Assembly (NCBI GenBank): GCA_000169395.1
Contig: AAXZ01000001.1
Coordinates: 558,001 to 622,000 of the forward strand
Length of the DNA stretch: 64,000 bases
Reading direction: 5' to 3'
Source of the DNA: Rhodobacteraceae bacterium HTCC2150
GTDB lineage: Bacteria > Pseudomonadota > Alphaproteobacteria > Rhodobacterales > Rhodobacteraceae
Shown one piece after another: positions 7,555-16,175 of this stretch (the first letter of the stretch is position 1; the number at the start of each line of letters is the position of its first letter). The position numbers were made by a program, and so were the translations under genes. The notes beneath the pieces were generated by a model that worked only from the letters and a program-made list of their open reading frames with translations, did not search any database and was not told the origin of the DNA.

Positions 7555-9678
7555 TTAGAATCCAAGCAAATTGGCATCAGTAATTGCGGCCTTGATGAAG
7601 GCTCGTTTGTCGCTTTCAGGCCGCCAGCCAAGTATTTGTTGTGTGTGACTGCTGTCAAACTGTGAAAAATGGCCTCGGCTTTGCCAATCGCGCCGTGATG
7701 GGTTGCTATGCCCGCGTTGTTGCAGAACAAATCGTTTCAATCCATATTTTACACAGGCCGACAGATAAAACGTGGTTAAGTTGCCGCTTTTCACTGTGAT
7801 TTTTGCACCGAGTTCCTGATGAATGGCATCGAAATATTCCCGCCCTGTCATCATTGGAATGCCTGTCAAATTAAAGCTGTCACCTATGGCAATGCGAACC
7901 TCAATCATACGAACCAAGGCTTCGGCAGTATCCTCGATCAAAACGAATGGCAGGATGTTTTCACCCTTGCCCCAGACCCGTACAGCGCCTGCACCATGCC
8001 AACGGCCTATGCCCCAATGCTGTAATGGCCCACCATGACCGACAACAATACCCGGTCGTGCGATGACCAAGGGCAGTTTGTCTGACGTGTGCAATTCACT
8101 AAGGCGTCGCTCGCATTCTGCCTTGGATCGAGCATATAAATTACGATCGCCCATTGTCGTTTCCAGTGGGGTTCCATCCAAAATAACCCGCGCGGGATCG
8201 GCCATGTCATAGGACGCGATGGTGCCCGTATAGACGAAAGTTTTCACTTTTGTGGCCAACGCTGCCTTTGCAATGCCCACCGTTACGTCGACATCATTTT
8301 TCAGGCAATCTTCCCAAGTGGTGTCCATTGATTTGCCCAAATGATAAACGGCATCGATCCCTTGCATGGCTTGGGCCAAACCTTGGGGATCCTTAAGCGA
8401 AGCCGAGAAAAGTTCAACGTTTCCGGAAATATCATCAAACGGGCCAGATTTACCGCGACTTAGCACCCGTACGTCATGGCCGCGTTCAACAAGTTTGCGG
8501 GTTAGGGCACGACCGATAAAACCGGTGCCGCCAATCACCAGAACCGATGGTTTTGGTTTTTTGCGACGTTTTGGTTTGGAAGTTTCTGGTTCAACCGGCA
8601 GCAGCGCCAAACTGGCGTCGATCGCAGATGCGACGGCCACAGCAGATTTCCCGTCAAAGCGCGTGTCTAATGTCTGACCTGTTTGGATAGCTTGATAAAA
8701 ACTGGCCACAGCTTTGCGAAACCCAAGTCCATAGGGTGATTTTCGGTTCAACGAAACCAGTTGCCGAGAAGCGTTAACGAAACCTTCCCGCAAATGGTTC
8801 CAAGCATCAGAAAACTGACGTCGTAAAGGGTTTAAGACCAAGTCTGCCGCGTTTTCATGAGAAATAACCAATGTGTCGGCTGCATAATCTAGCCGCGCTA
8901 AACCCGATGTGCCGCGCAGAGTTACACTGCGATCATCAAATGTTTCTACAAGTGACATGTTGATTGTCACGTCCACGTCGCCCGCGCGGCCAATTATGCG
9001 CCAGCTTTGGGGGCGTGCGCCGTTGTTTCCCGGTAAATCAATCGGTTTGCCAAGGCTGACATGTTCTATGGATAGGGGGCCGAACAAATCATTGGCAAAG
9101 GCATAAAGGTGCGGACCTAATTCCAACAACAGGTTTTCGCGCGCAGCAAGCAACCAGAAACCAAAGGGGCCTGATCGAAGGGGGGCGAGGGGAAAATGCC
9201 AGTTGATTTCAGCACTTGTAATTCGACCCAAATCACCGCTTTCTTTGGCGGCCTTCAACCGTTCATATGCAGGCACACCTAGAAAATTGTGACCGGCTGC
9301 AAAAATCTTTCCTGCGGTTAGGGCCGCATCATGAATCGCTTGGGTATCCTCTAGTGACAAGGCAACAGGTTTTTCAACATAGACATGTAACCCTGCGCGC
9401 AACGCCTGACAGGCCAATTCTTTGTGTAAATGAGGGGGCGTCAAAATGTGAACAGCGTCGCAAACCTTGGCCTTAATCAGGTCTTCAAGTGAGGTGAAAT
9501 ACAGCGCGCCCACGCGTGCGGCCAATGCGGCACCAGCTGGGGCAGGATCGACGATTGCATCCAATGAAACATCGGGCTTGGCATTGATTGCGGCCACATG
9601 CCAATCGGCGATATATCCGGCACCGATGATAGCGCACCGTGTGGGTTTTGTTGGGATTGAATTGTTCATCACGCTCAC
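7555..9678 (-). CDS. Gfo/Idh/MocA oxidoreductase fused to NAD-dependent epimerase/dehydratase
   Basis: Two-domain sugar-modifying enzyme, 707 residues. Residues 1 to about 355 form a Gfo/Idh/MocA oxidoreductase: dinucleotide-binding CAIIGAGYIADWH at about 15-27 and the catalytic-region motif YVEKPVAL near residue 98. A lysine/arginine-rich linker (KPKRRKKPKP) at about 365 joins an extended-SDR epimerase/dehydratase. This second domain has VIGGTGFIGRALT, and LYARSKAE supplying the YxxxK catalytic pair. Each half is about the length of a stand-alone enzyme, so this is a genuine fusion in one continuous frame. It starts with GTG overlapping the upstream GT2 stop (GTGA); an ATG 9 bp further in is an alternative. 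It probably makes or modifies an NDP-sugar for the polysaccharide; the sugar is unknown. Confidence 0.88.
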   Translation of the reverse strand: MSVMNNSIPTKPTRCAIIGAGYIADWHVAAINAKPDVSLDAIVDPAPAGAALAARVGALYFTSLEDLIKAKVCDAVHILTPPHLHKELACQALRAGLHVYVEKPVALSLEDTQAIHDAALTAGKIFAAGHNFLGVPAYERLKAAKESGDLGRITSAEINWHFPLAPLRSGPFGFWLLAARENLLLELGPHLYAFANDLFGPLSIEHVSLGKPIDLPGNNGARPQSWRIIGRAGDVDVTINMSLVETFDDRSVTLRGTSGLARLDYAADTLVISHENAADLVLNPLRRQFSDAWNHLREGFVNASRQLVSLNRKSPYGLGFRKAVASFYQAIQTGQTLDTRFDGKSAVAVASAIDASLALLPVEPETSKPKRRKKPKPSVLVIGGTGFIGRALTRKLVERGHDVRVLSRGKSGPFDDISGNVELFSASLKDPQGLAQAMQGIDAVYHLGKSMDTTWEDCLKNDVDVTVGIAKAALATKVKTFVYTGTIASYDMADPARVILDGTPLETTMGDRNLYARSKAECERRLSELHTSDKLPLVIARPGIVVGHGGPLQHWGIGRWHGAGAVRVWGKGENILPFVLIEDTAEALVRMIEVRIAIGDSFNLTGIPMMTGREYFDAIHQELGAKITVKSGNLTTFYLSACVKYGLKRFVLQQRGHSNPSRRDWQSRGHFSQFDSSHTQQILGWRPESDKRAFIKAAITDANLLGF

Positions 9679-10643
9679 TTGTACTCGATAATATTGATGT
9701 TACGCCGCATCAAATGGCGAATATAAAAACGCGCCATGCCGATAATATTGGGAAACTTTGAAATGACTAAAAACACGGCCTGATGGGCCGCGGATTTTGG
9801 TTGCAAACCTTCTCGCAACAGACCGAGCGTGGATTTTGCAAACGACCACAGATAGGCTGCCAAGACCAAACAAATCAGCCATGGGAATGTGAACCAAAAG
9901 AAGATTGCCAAAGTTGGCAAAACAGCACCATAAATGGCGACCCGTAATCGTTCACGACGAAAATAATCTTCGTGCAGATGCCCAACTTGTGCGAAACCAT
10001 GACCGCTGCGAACCGCCCGTCGCCACCATTCCGAAAAGTGGAACATATTTGCGTCATGAACGCTCATGGCTTGAGGTAAACGAACCAGCCGCCAACCTGC
10101 CTTGCCAATACGGACACAAAATTCATCATCTTCGGCGGCAATGACATCTGGGTTAAACTGGCCAACACTGTCAAAAACCTTGCGCCGCACCATTAGATCA
10201 CCGCTACACGCCAGAATGTCACCAGCTGGGCGATGCCATTCAACTTGGCTGATGGCATTGTAAATACTGGCATCTGGGTTGATCTCGCGCCGCCAACCCG
10301 TAACCAAAGCGATGGTGCTATCGTTATCCAATGTATCAAGACCTGCCTTAAGCCAGCCATTTTCAAACGTACAATCCCCGTCTAAAAATTGAATGTAATC
10401 CGATGCGATACCGGCATTTTGCAAGGCAGCAACACCAGCATTTCTGGCGCGGGCGGCTGAAAATGGGCGTGACAAATCCAGTGAAACAGTCACTAATCCA
10501 CGGTTTTTTGCTTCGGACAGGCTGTCATCAGTTGAACCGCTGTCAACATAAACAGCGGGAACATCTTTCGGTAAACTTTCCAGACAACGGATCAATCGCG
10601 TACCTTCGTTACGACCGATTATCACAATTGATAGACGGGTCAT
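9675..10643 (-). CDS. glycosyltransferase family 2
   Basis: GT-A fold glycosyltransferase, 322 residues. The N-terminal LSIVIIGRNEGTRL, VYVDSGSTDDS and the DxD-type metal/nucleotide site in FLDGDCTF at about residues 91-98 are classic GT2 marks. Further on, AAEDDEFCVRIGKAGW matches the ED-containing acceptor-side motif. The C-terminal third holds two membrane-associated segments (about residues 235-275), as in transferases acting on lipid-linked sugars at the inner membrane. It overlaps both neighbours by 4 bp (GT4 upstream, fused oxidoreductase downstream), so the four-gene run from 12984 to 7555 is one coupled operon. Donor and linkage are unknown. Confidence 0.9.
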   Translation of the reverse strand: MTRLSIVIIGRNEGTRLIRCLESLPKDVPAVYVDSGSTDDSLSEAKNRGLVTVSLDLSRPFSAARARNAGVAALQNAGIASDYIQFLDGDCTFENGWLKAGLDTLDNDSTIALVTGWRREINPDASIYNAISQVEWHRPAGDILACSGDLMVRRKVFDSVGQFNPDVIAAEDDEFCVRIGKAGWRLVRLPQAMSVHDANMFHFSEWWRRAVRSGHGFAQVGHLHEDYFRRERLRVAIYGAVLPTLAIFFWFTFPWLICLVLAAYLWSFAKSTLGLLREGLQPKSAAHQAVFLVISKFPNIIGMARFYIRHLMRRNINIIEYK

Positions 10644-11845
10644 GATGAAGTGCCTTTGAAGAACATGGCGAGTTTTGCAGCCTCGGTTGTGATGTTGAAT
10701 TCCGCCTGAACTTTTGTTCGGGCTTTGGCGCCTAGGCGATCACGTAAAGCTGGATCATCCAGCAAAGTTGCCAATGATTGGGTTAGGGCGTTTTGATCAC
10801 CTGGGGTGACAAGCACACCTGATTGCCCATCCTCAATGAGTTCGGGGATGCCGGCAATACGGGTGGTAAGAACAGCGCGTTTTGCGGCCATTGCCTCCAT
10901 CAGAACGACGGGCACACCCTCTGCGAAGCTGGGTAATACGAATAAGTCAGATGCACTAAGCGCCTCGCTGACGGCGGCTTGTGATTGGTATCCTTCAAAG
11001 GAAACGTGATCGATAATCCCAAGCGTTTCGGCCTGTTTTTCCAAGGCTGCCCGATCAGGACCGTCGCCAATTAATGTTAGGTGCGTTTTGGGGTGTGATT
11101 TTGACAGACTTGCCACGGCGTTTAATAATAACGGCACACCTTTGACCTGCGCCATTCGCCCAACAAACAAAAGTTGATGACCATCTGTGTTTACAGTTTC
11201 TTCATACCGTCTTGGATCAATTCCACAGTGTACAATTTTTAGTTTCTCTGTGTCCTTTGCACCAGAAAAAACCATTGCCTGAGATCGGCAAAAATTACTG
11301 ATGCAGGCCACAAATTTCGCCCGTGCAATTTTTTCATCCAATCGCCAGTGTTTTGGTTCAAAAAAGATATCGGGGCCGTGCAATGTAAAGCTGAAAGGAA
11401 TGTCACTAATCGCACTTGCCAACATTGCAACTGTACAGCTTGCCTTGGCGATATGATTGTGAAGATGCGTAATTCCATTGCGTTTCATATGGGCGGCCAA
11501 AACGCCAGCTTCGACAATATAGATCAATTGATAAAGCAACCCACGAAACCCTCTGGGTGCCGTTCTAAAAGCCAGGGCCAAGCCGCGAAAATAGCTAACT
11601 GGATTACGCATGATCCAACCAAAATGATCAAGTAACACCCTGATGGGCCCCATCGCGGCAAGAATGTAAAATGTTCGGGCCGCTTCTGAAACTTGTTCAG
11701 GGCCGACCAGATGTTCGCGGCCCGTTCGTCGAATTGAACACGTACTAACATCAAGACCAAGATTACGAAGGGCGGCGACCTCGCGTTGAATGAATGTATC
11801 AGTCGCCCGTGGATATTCACCTGTTAGGTAAGCAATCTTCATCAA
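10640..11845 (-). CDS. glycosyltransferase family 4
   Basis: GT-B fold glycosyltransferase, 401 residues. The N-terminus MKIAYLTGEYPRATDTFIQ is the acceptor-domain start seen in exopolysaccharide GT4 enzymes. Others are FTLHGPDIFF near residue 153, LLFVGRMAQVKG near 226, and the E-x7-E donor motif in PSFAEGVPVVLMEAMA near 312. It is coupled by ATGA overlaps to the Gfo/Idh/MocA gene upstream and the GT2 gene downstream. Its role is to add one sugar from an NDP-sugar to the growing lipid-linked repeat unit; sugar identity is not readable. Confidence 0.92.
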   Translation of the reverse strand: MMKIAYLTGEYPRATDTFIQREVAALRNLGLDVSTCSIRRTGREHLVGPEQVSEAARTFYILAAMGPIRVLLDHFGWIMRNPVSYFRGLALAFRTAPRGFRGLLYQLIYIVEAGVLAAHMKRNGITHLHNHIAKASCTVAMLASAISDIPFSFTLHGPDIFFEPKHWRLDEKIARAKFVACISNFCRSQAMVFSGAKDTEKLKIVHCGIDPRRYEETVNTDGHQLLFVGRMAQVKGVPLLLNAVASLSKSHPKTHLTLIGDGPDRAALEKQAETLGIIDHVSFEGYQSQAAVSEALSASDLFVLPSFAEGVPVVLMEAMAAKRAVLTTRIAGIPELIEDGQSGVLVTPGDQNALTQSLATLLDDPALRDRLGAKARTKVQAEFNITTEAAKLAMFFKGTSS

Positions 11846-12984
11846 TTGCCTCCTTCTGTTGCTTTATCAAACCAAGGCATTGGTTGCATCGGTGTGCAGC
11901 GTGTTTTCATGGTGCGCACGCCATCTTTGTCACCAGCGTTATGAATGGCCAGAGCTACCTCTGTCAGGTGAAGTGAAAAATCAGAACCAATTCTACAGGG
12001 GCGATCTTCGGCAATGGCAGATGCCATTTCAATTGGACCAAGCCCAAAATTCATGGCAGCCGCACCCCAGCGCCCAACTTTGGGGTGGGTTTTACGTGTC
12101 GCCTTGATTTTGCGTCCAACTGGGTTTTCCAACAGGCGACGACGAATGCGCATGCGTCGATGAAAACGTACCGCGGCTGCATTGTTCCATGCTTGTTTTA
12201 CAACCAGAACACCATCGTCACCTATTACACGAATTCGATGATCGTGGGGTGCAGTTATAGAGCAGGTAAGTCGCGCCACAACGCCATTTTCGAAAAATAA
12301 TGTGGCGGTTGAAAAATCGGGCCCAGCATCATTTGGCAGAAGGTCAGCAACAACATTTCCAGAAGCAGCAACAACACGGGTCACGGCCCCGTTCATCGCA
12401 ATCAACCAAGACAGATAATATCCTGCATGTTCTAGTGTACAGCCGACACGGAATTCATCCTTTGCGGGCCAAGGGGCACCACTTTCGCTGATCCAGTCTT
12501 TAAAGGGGGCTTGTGGAATGAAACCGTCGTCCAGATCGGCGTAGATTAATCGGGGTTTACCCGCTGTACCTGAATTGGATGCGTGGATAAGGGTTTGCGC
12601 CGCTTCGCCCAAAACCGAACAAGGGGCAGCGGCAACCCTCAAATTTTGTTCCTTAGCCAATTCGCAAAGTGCCACAGCATCGGGCATATTTAGGGCCAAA
12701 GGCTTTTCACAATAAACGTGGTGTCCCGCGTTCAAGATTGCCGAATTGATTTCAAAATGCGCTGATGGATTGGTAAGATTAAGAACAATGGATTGCTTGG
12801 GAAGATCGGCCAAAAAGGCCTTAAGATCAGATGCAGTTTTCACATTCCAATGCTTACCAAAAGCTGCCAACCGGTCAGGGTTTTGGTCATAGGCAAGCGC
12901 AACACTGACCTCATCATGGACAGCGAAGCTTCGCATATATAAATCCGCGACAAAGCCGCAGCCAATGATCGAAAAGATCGTCAT
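11842..12984 (-). CDS. Gfo/Idh/MocA family oxidoreductase
   Basis: NAD(P)-dependent oxidoreductase, 380 residues. The Rossmann start FSIIGCGFVADLYMRSF and the EKP motif in VYCEKPLALN near residue 93 are diagnostic. The C-terminal half is an alpha/beta substrate domain containing CTLEHAGYYLSWL, where the His is a candidate catalytic residue. It is the first gene of the coupled operon 12984-7555 and faces the WecG-type gene across a 120-145 bp divergent promoter region. In polysaccharide loci this family oxidises or reduces NDP-sugars (for example at C3) before amino or epimer formation. No aminotransferase is visible nearby. Confidence 0.9.
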   Translation of the reverse strand: MTIFSIIGCGFVADLYMRSFAVHDEVSVALAYDQNPDRLAAFGKHWNVKTASDLKAFLADLPKQSIVLNLTNPSAHFEINSAILNAGHHVYCEKPLALNMPDAVALCELAKEQNLRVAAAPCSVLGEAAQTLIHASNSGTAGKPRLIYADLDDGFIPQAPFKDWISESGAPWPAKDEFRVGCTLEHAGYYLSWLIAMNGAVTRVVAASGNVVADLLPNDAGPDFSTATLFFENGVVARLTCSITAPHDHRIRVIGDDGVLVVKQAWNNAAAVRFHRRMRIRRRLLENPVGRKIKATRKTHPKVGRWGAAAMNFGLGPIEMASAIAEDRPCRIGSDFSLHLTEVALAIHNAGDKDGVRTMKTRCTPMQPMPWFDKATEGGN

Positions 12985-13038
12985 CTTATCCTCGTTACGC
13001 GCATCGCCTTTGTTGAAAGCGGTACTATTCTACCGTCA

Positions 13039-13060
13039 TTTGCCACCAGAAGTTGGCAAA
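13039..13060. promoter_or_regulatory. inverted repeat in the divergent promoter region
   Basis: Perfect 7-bp arms TTTGCCA and TGGCAAA separated by 8 bases, midway between the divergent Gfo/Idh/MocA and WecG-type genes. The position suits an operator controlling both sides. The arms share TTGCCA with the repeated GCCACAT sites near 23.8-24.0 kb, which may or may not be meaningful. Confidence 0.35.
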
Positions 13061-13128
13061 AATAGGGCCGTGGCAGAGGATTCACAATGTGCTAAACGGT
13101 TTTAACAAAGGTGAAAAAGGTCTGTTCA

Positions 13129-13872
13129 GTGGAATTTCAAAGCGGTTCTGAAAAAGTTGTTGTGAACACGAGGGACAAAACTGCGTTGTGGTTGGGTTTA
13201 AGTAATTGTTTTTCAGATGGAAAAGGCTTCGCACTGGCGACACTGAATTTGGATCATTTGGCTAAAATTCGCAATAATCCAGAATTTGCCAAGGCGTACC
13301 GCGCCCACGAATTTGTTGTGGCTGACGGAAATCCAATCGTTTGGCTGTCAAAACTGGCAGGTCAACCGGTTTCCTTGATGCCAGGTGCGGATTTGGTTGT
13401 TCCGCTTGCTACATTGGCGGCCAATGCGGGTATCAAAGTTGCATTGGTTGGTACGACCGAGGCAGCATTGTCAGCCGCCGCAAATACACTTTGCGAAAAA
13501 GTTCCAAACCTAAAAATTGCGTGCCAAATTGCACCGCCGTTTGGGTTTGATCCAACTGGTTCGTCAGCTCAGGACATCTTGTCCGAACTTTCTTCAAAGG
13601 ATGTTGGTCTTTGCTTTGTTGCGCTGGGTGCCCCTAAACAAGAAATATTCGCCGCATTTGGGCGTAAGGTTGCACCCAAAGTTGGTTTTGCCTCAATCGG
13701 GGCAGGCTTGGATTTTCTGGCTGGCCAACAAAGCAGGGCGCCTAGATGGGTGCGTAAACTGGCGCTTGAATGGCTTTACAGGCTGTTAAGCAACCCGCGT
13801 CGATTAATTGGGCGTTACGCCAAATCCATGCTGATCTTTCCAGGTTTGGTTTGGCGGGCTTTACGGCGTTAA
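13129..13872 (+). CDS. WecG/TagA/CpsF family glycosyltransferase (GT26)
   Basis: Family GT26 transferase, 247 residues from this start. Members add the second sugar (for example ManNAcA, ManNAc or GlcA) to an undecaprenyl-linked monosaccharide on the cytoplasmic face. Visible family motifs are VVADGNPIVWLSKLAG (the catalytic TADG-like segment), RVPGADL-like LMPGADLVVPL, and CFVALGAPKQEIF with the GxPKQE signature. GASLDF-like GAGLDFLAG lies near the C-terminus. A GTG at 13129 has an AAAGG ribosome-binding site 8 bases upstream; a GTG at 13111 is also possible. With the ExoY-like initiating transferase at 22942-23607 it supplies the first two steps of repeat-unit assembly. It overlaps the convergent SDR gene by 12 bp. 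Confidence 0.88.
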   Translation: MEFQSGSEKVVVNTRDKTALWLGLSNCFSDGKGFALATLNLDHLAKIRNNPEFAKAYRAHEFVVADGNPIVWLSKLAGQPVSLMPGADLVVPLATLAANAGIKVALVGTTEAALSAAANTLCEKVPNLKIACQIAPPFGFDPTGSSAQDILSELSSKDVGLCFVALGAPKQEIFAAFGRKVAPKVGFASIGAGLDFLAGQQSRAPRWVRKLALEWLYRLLSNPRRLIGRYAKSMLIFPGLVWRALRR

Positions 13873-14622
13873 GCGACGTGGTTTGGCCCGTTTTCCTAAC
13901 AATCGATTCACCATGCGGCGCTTAAACGACAGATGTGGCAGCATTTCAGTATCGCGTTCAAAGACAACACCGTTAAGCGAACGATCGGTTAACAAGGCTA
14001 AGCTTGCGCCCCATTTCGCGGCTGTTTTTGGATCCAATCCGTTTCCCAACCCCATGTCGGTCGCCAGCATACCAGGTAGCCAAGTTGACAATACAATATT
14101 GGGAAAGCGGTCGGCCAAATCGGCGTGAAGGGCACGGCTGAAAATTCGCTGTGCACCCTTGGAAATCGAATAAGCGGCACTTGTTGGAATTGGCGCGATG
14201 TCGGCAAAACTTGCGACATCGATAATCCGCCCATGCCCCCGTTTAACCATCCCTGTCAGGGCCGCGCGGCTGCAGGCAATCGTGCCGCCAAGATTTATGT
14301 TAACCGTTTGCATTAAACTTTGCGCAGTTTCTTCCAAAATGTCCAACTGCGGATAAACAGCCGCATTGTTGATCAGTATATCAACAGGACCTTGTGAAAT
14401 TTCGATCTGATCAAAAGCCGCATTCACCGCGTTATAATCAGAGACATCAACCACCATCGGGACGAAACCTTCGCCCCCCTTTTGTGCCGTTCCCTGAAGG
14501 GTGTCCTGTCGCCGCCCAAATCCGATAACCTTTACGTTCCGTTGAACGAGTTCCAAGGCCAAGGCGCGACCAAGGCCAGATCCAGCACCAGTAACAACGG
14601 CTATTTTTTGTTGATTAGTCAT
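13861..14622 (-). CDS. short-chain dehydrogenase/reductase
   Basis: Classical SDR, 253 residues. The cofactor motif TGAGSGLGRA is at about residues 11-20, NNAA near 87, and the catalytic YSISK (Tyr and Lys) near 157, so the active site is intact. It overlaps by 4 bp (ATGA) with the broken GMC oxidoreductase gene and shares an operon with the acyltransferase. SDR plus GMC oxidoreductase could act in sequence on one alcohol or sugar intermediate. The substrate is not evident, and with the GMC gene broken the pathway step may be lost. Confidence 0.88.
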   Translation of the reverse strand: MTNQQKIAVVTGAGSGLGRALALELVQRNVKVIGFGRRQDTLQGTAQKGGEGFVPMVVDVSDYNAVNAAFDQIEISQGPVDILINNAAVYPQLDILEETAQSLMQTVNINLGGTIACSRAALTGMVKRGHGRIIDVASFADIAPIPTSAAYSISKGAQRIFSRALHADLADRFPNIVLSTWLPGMLATDMGLGNGLDPKTAAKWGASLALLTDRSLNGVVFERDTEMLPHLSFKRRMVNRLLGKRAKPRRLTP

Positions 14623-16175
14623 GATTTGTCCTTGAATTCTTTCGCAATGTGATCCCCGACGCGCAGGGCGTTTGCGGCTATCATCAAACTAGGATTCACA
14701 CCCATCGAGGTTGGAAAAAATGATGAATCCACGACATACAAGTTTTCAATATCATGGGCCCGGCAGTTCATGTTCAAAACACTTGTTTTTGGATCGTCTC
14801 CGAAACACACGGTACCACATGGATGACCAAAATTCAGTTCTGCTTGTTGATGTAAAAACAGTTTTCTGTGTCCCCGAAAAGCCCGGCGAATTGCCCACCT
14901 AAATTGCCGCCGCCGCGTGTGCAATTCGGATGGCAGTTGATATTCAAATGCAATGTCATCGGGATCATCCGTCGCGATCACGCGATTATGGGCATAAGGT
15001 AAATCCTCTAGAATGCCGACAAATATTTGTGCCCCACCCAACAATTTTTCTGCCAACATGGCCGGCAGTCGTAGAATGGGTTGTAAGAACGAAAATTTAG
15101 CAAGGCGCGACCTATCATACATCCGGTTTAGATAGTGCAGAATTTCACCGTAACGCGCAGAAATCCCCATCGATTGAACCATGCCAAAACGAGTTTTGTT
15201 TTGATAGTAGATGTCCCGTGACGCGATGGTTTTGCTGTTTTCTTGACTAGAAAATTTGTCCTTTGGTCAAAGAGCAAACATTTCGTTTAAGTGAAACATT
15301 AGGTTGCGCCCAACCAAGCCACTGGAATTTGCCACGCCCTTTGGCCAATCAGAATTGTTAGAAGCCAGCAGAATATTTGGCGATGCAAAGGCCCCCGCTG
15401 CAAGGACATATTGGTTTGCGGTTATGACTGTTTTTTCGCCATTTCGTAGTATTTCTATTCCAGTGATTTGGTCCTTTTTTGTCAAAAATCGGGTGACGGT
15501 TGCGTTGGTCCACAATGTAGCGTGCCCGGTCAGAAGCGCCGGTTCCACACCAGCGCTACGCCCATCCATTTTACAAGCTTTTGGACATTTGTGACCCACG
15601 CAATTCAGACATTCCGGTAAGCGGGCAATAGCTGTGTGGGCGTGATAGGGTTGCAAGCCTTGTGCACTTAACGATTGAAAAAGGGATGCATCGATTGCAG
15701 CTAATTGTTGAGGTTGTGAAAGATTTGCATTCGGCTCGCCCAACGGATCTTCGGTACCATGAATTTGATACATCTTACGTGTTTGATCAAAATATGGGGC
15801 GAATTCATCAAATTTGACGGGCCATCCACCGGTGGGGTGGGGGTGATTTTTACTGTCATCTAAATCGTGGCGTTCTGGTTGTTCTAAGGTGGCTGCATAA
15901 AATACCGAACTGCCGCCAACACCGGAACCGATCGGGGCGAAAAGCGTGCTGTCCCGACCGTCGATTTTTGCTTTGGCTGCGTTTGGCGAAAGCCCGCGTA
16001 ACGATCGCGCATGGGCTTGCCAAACGTCGCCAGTGATGGGTGTTTCCTCTAACCGATGCCCCGCATTGCCTTTTTCGACAAACAAAACAGACAAGCCGCG
16101 TTCGGCCAAACGTCGCCCAATCGTACCGCCGCCTATCCCAGTACCGATAACAACCACATCCCAAGGCCCATTCAT
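14619..16175 (-). pseudogene. GMC family oxidoreductase interrupted by an in-frame TGA
   Basis: FAD-dependent GMC oxidoreductase that should be about 518 residues but is split by one stop codon at 15267-15269. The N-terminal part (302 residues) has the FAD site VVVIGTGIGGGTIGRRLAERG, the PIGSGVGGSSVFYAA loop and a CNCVGHKCPKAC-type cysteine-containing segment. After the TGA, 28 codons stay open in the same frame, leading into the C-terminal part with QAELNFGHPCGT and the family end NLYVVDSSFFPTSMGVNPSL. No base is inserted or lost. Homologues, from memory, have Trp at this place (FALWPKG-like), so TGG to TGA is the simplest cause. It overlaps the acyltransferase gene upstream and the SDR gene downstream by 4 bp each. 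Recent nonsense mutation or sequencing error are both possible. Confidence 0.85.

Noticed and set aside
15267-15269. TGA inside the GMC gene as a selenocysteine codon
   Set aside because: No SECIS-like hairpin was seen after the codon, the family is not known for selenocysteine, and homologues are remembered to have Trp there. A nonsense mutation is simpler.
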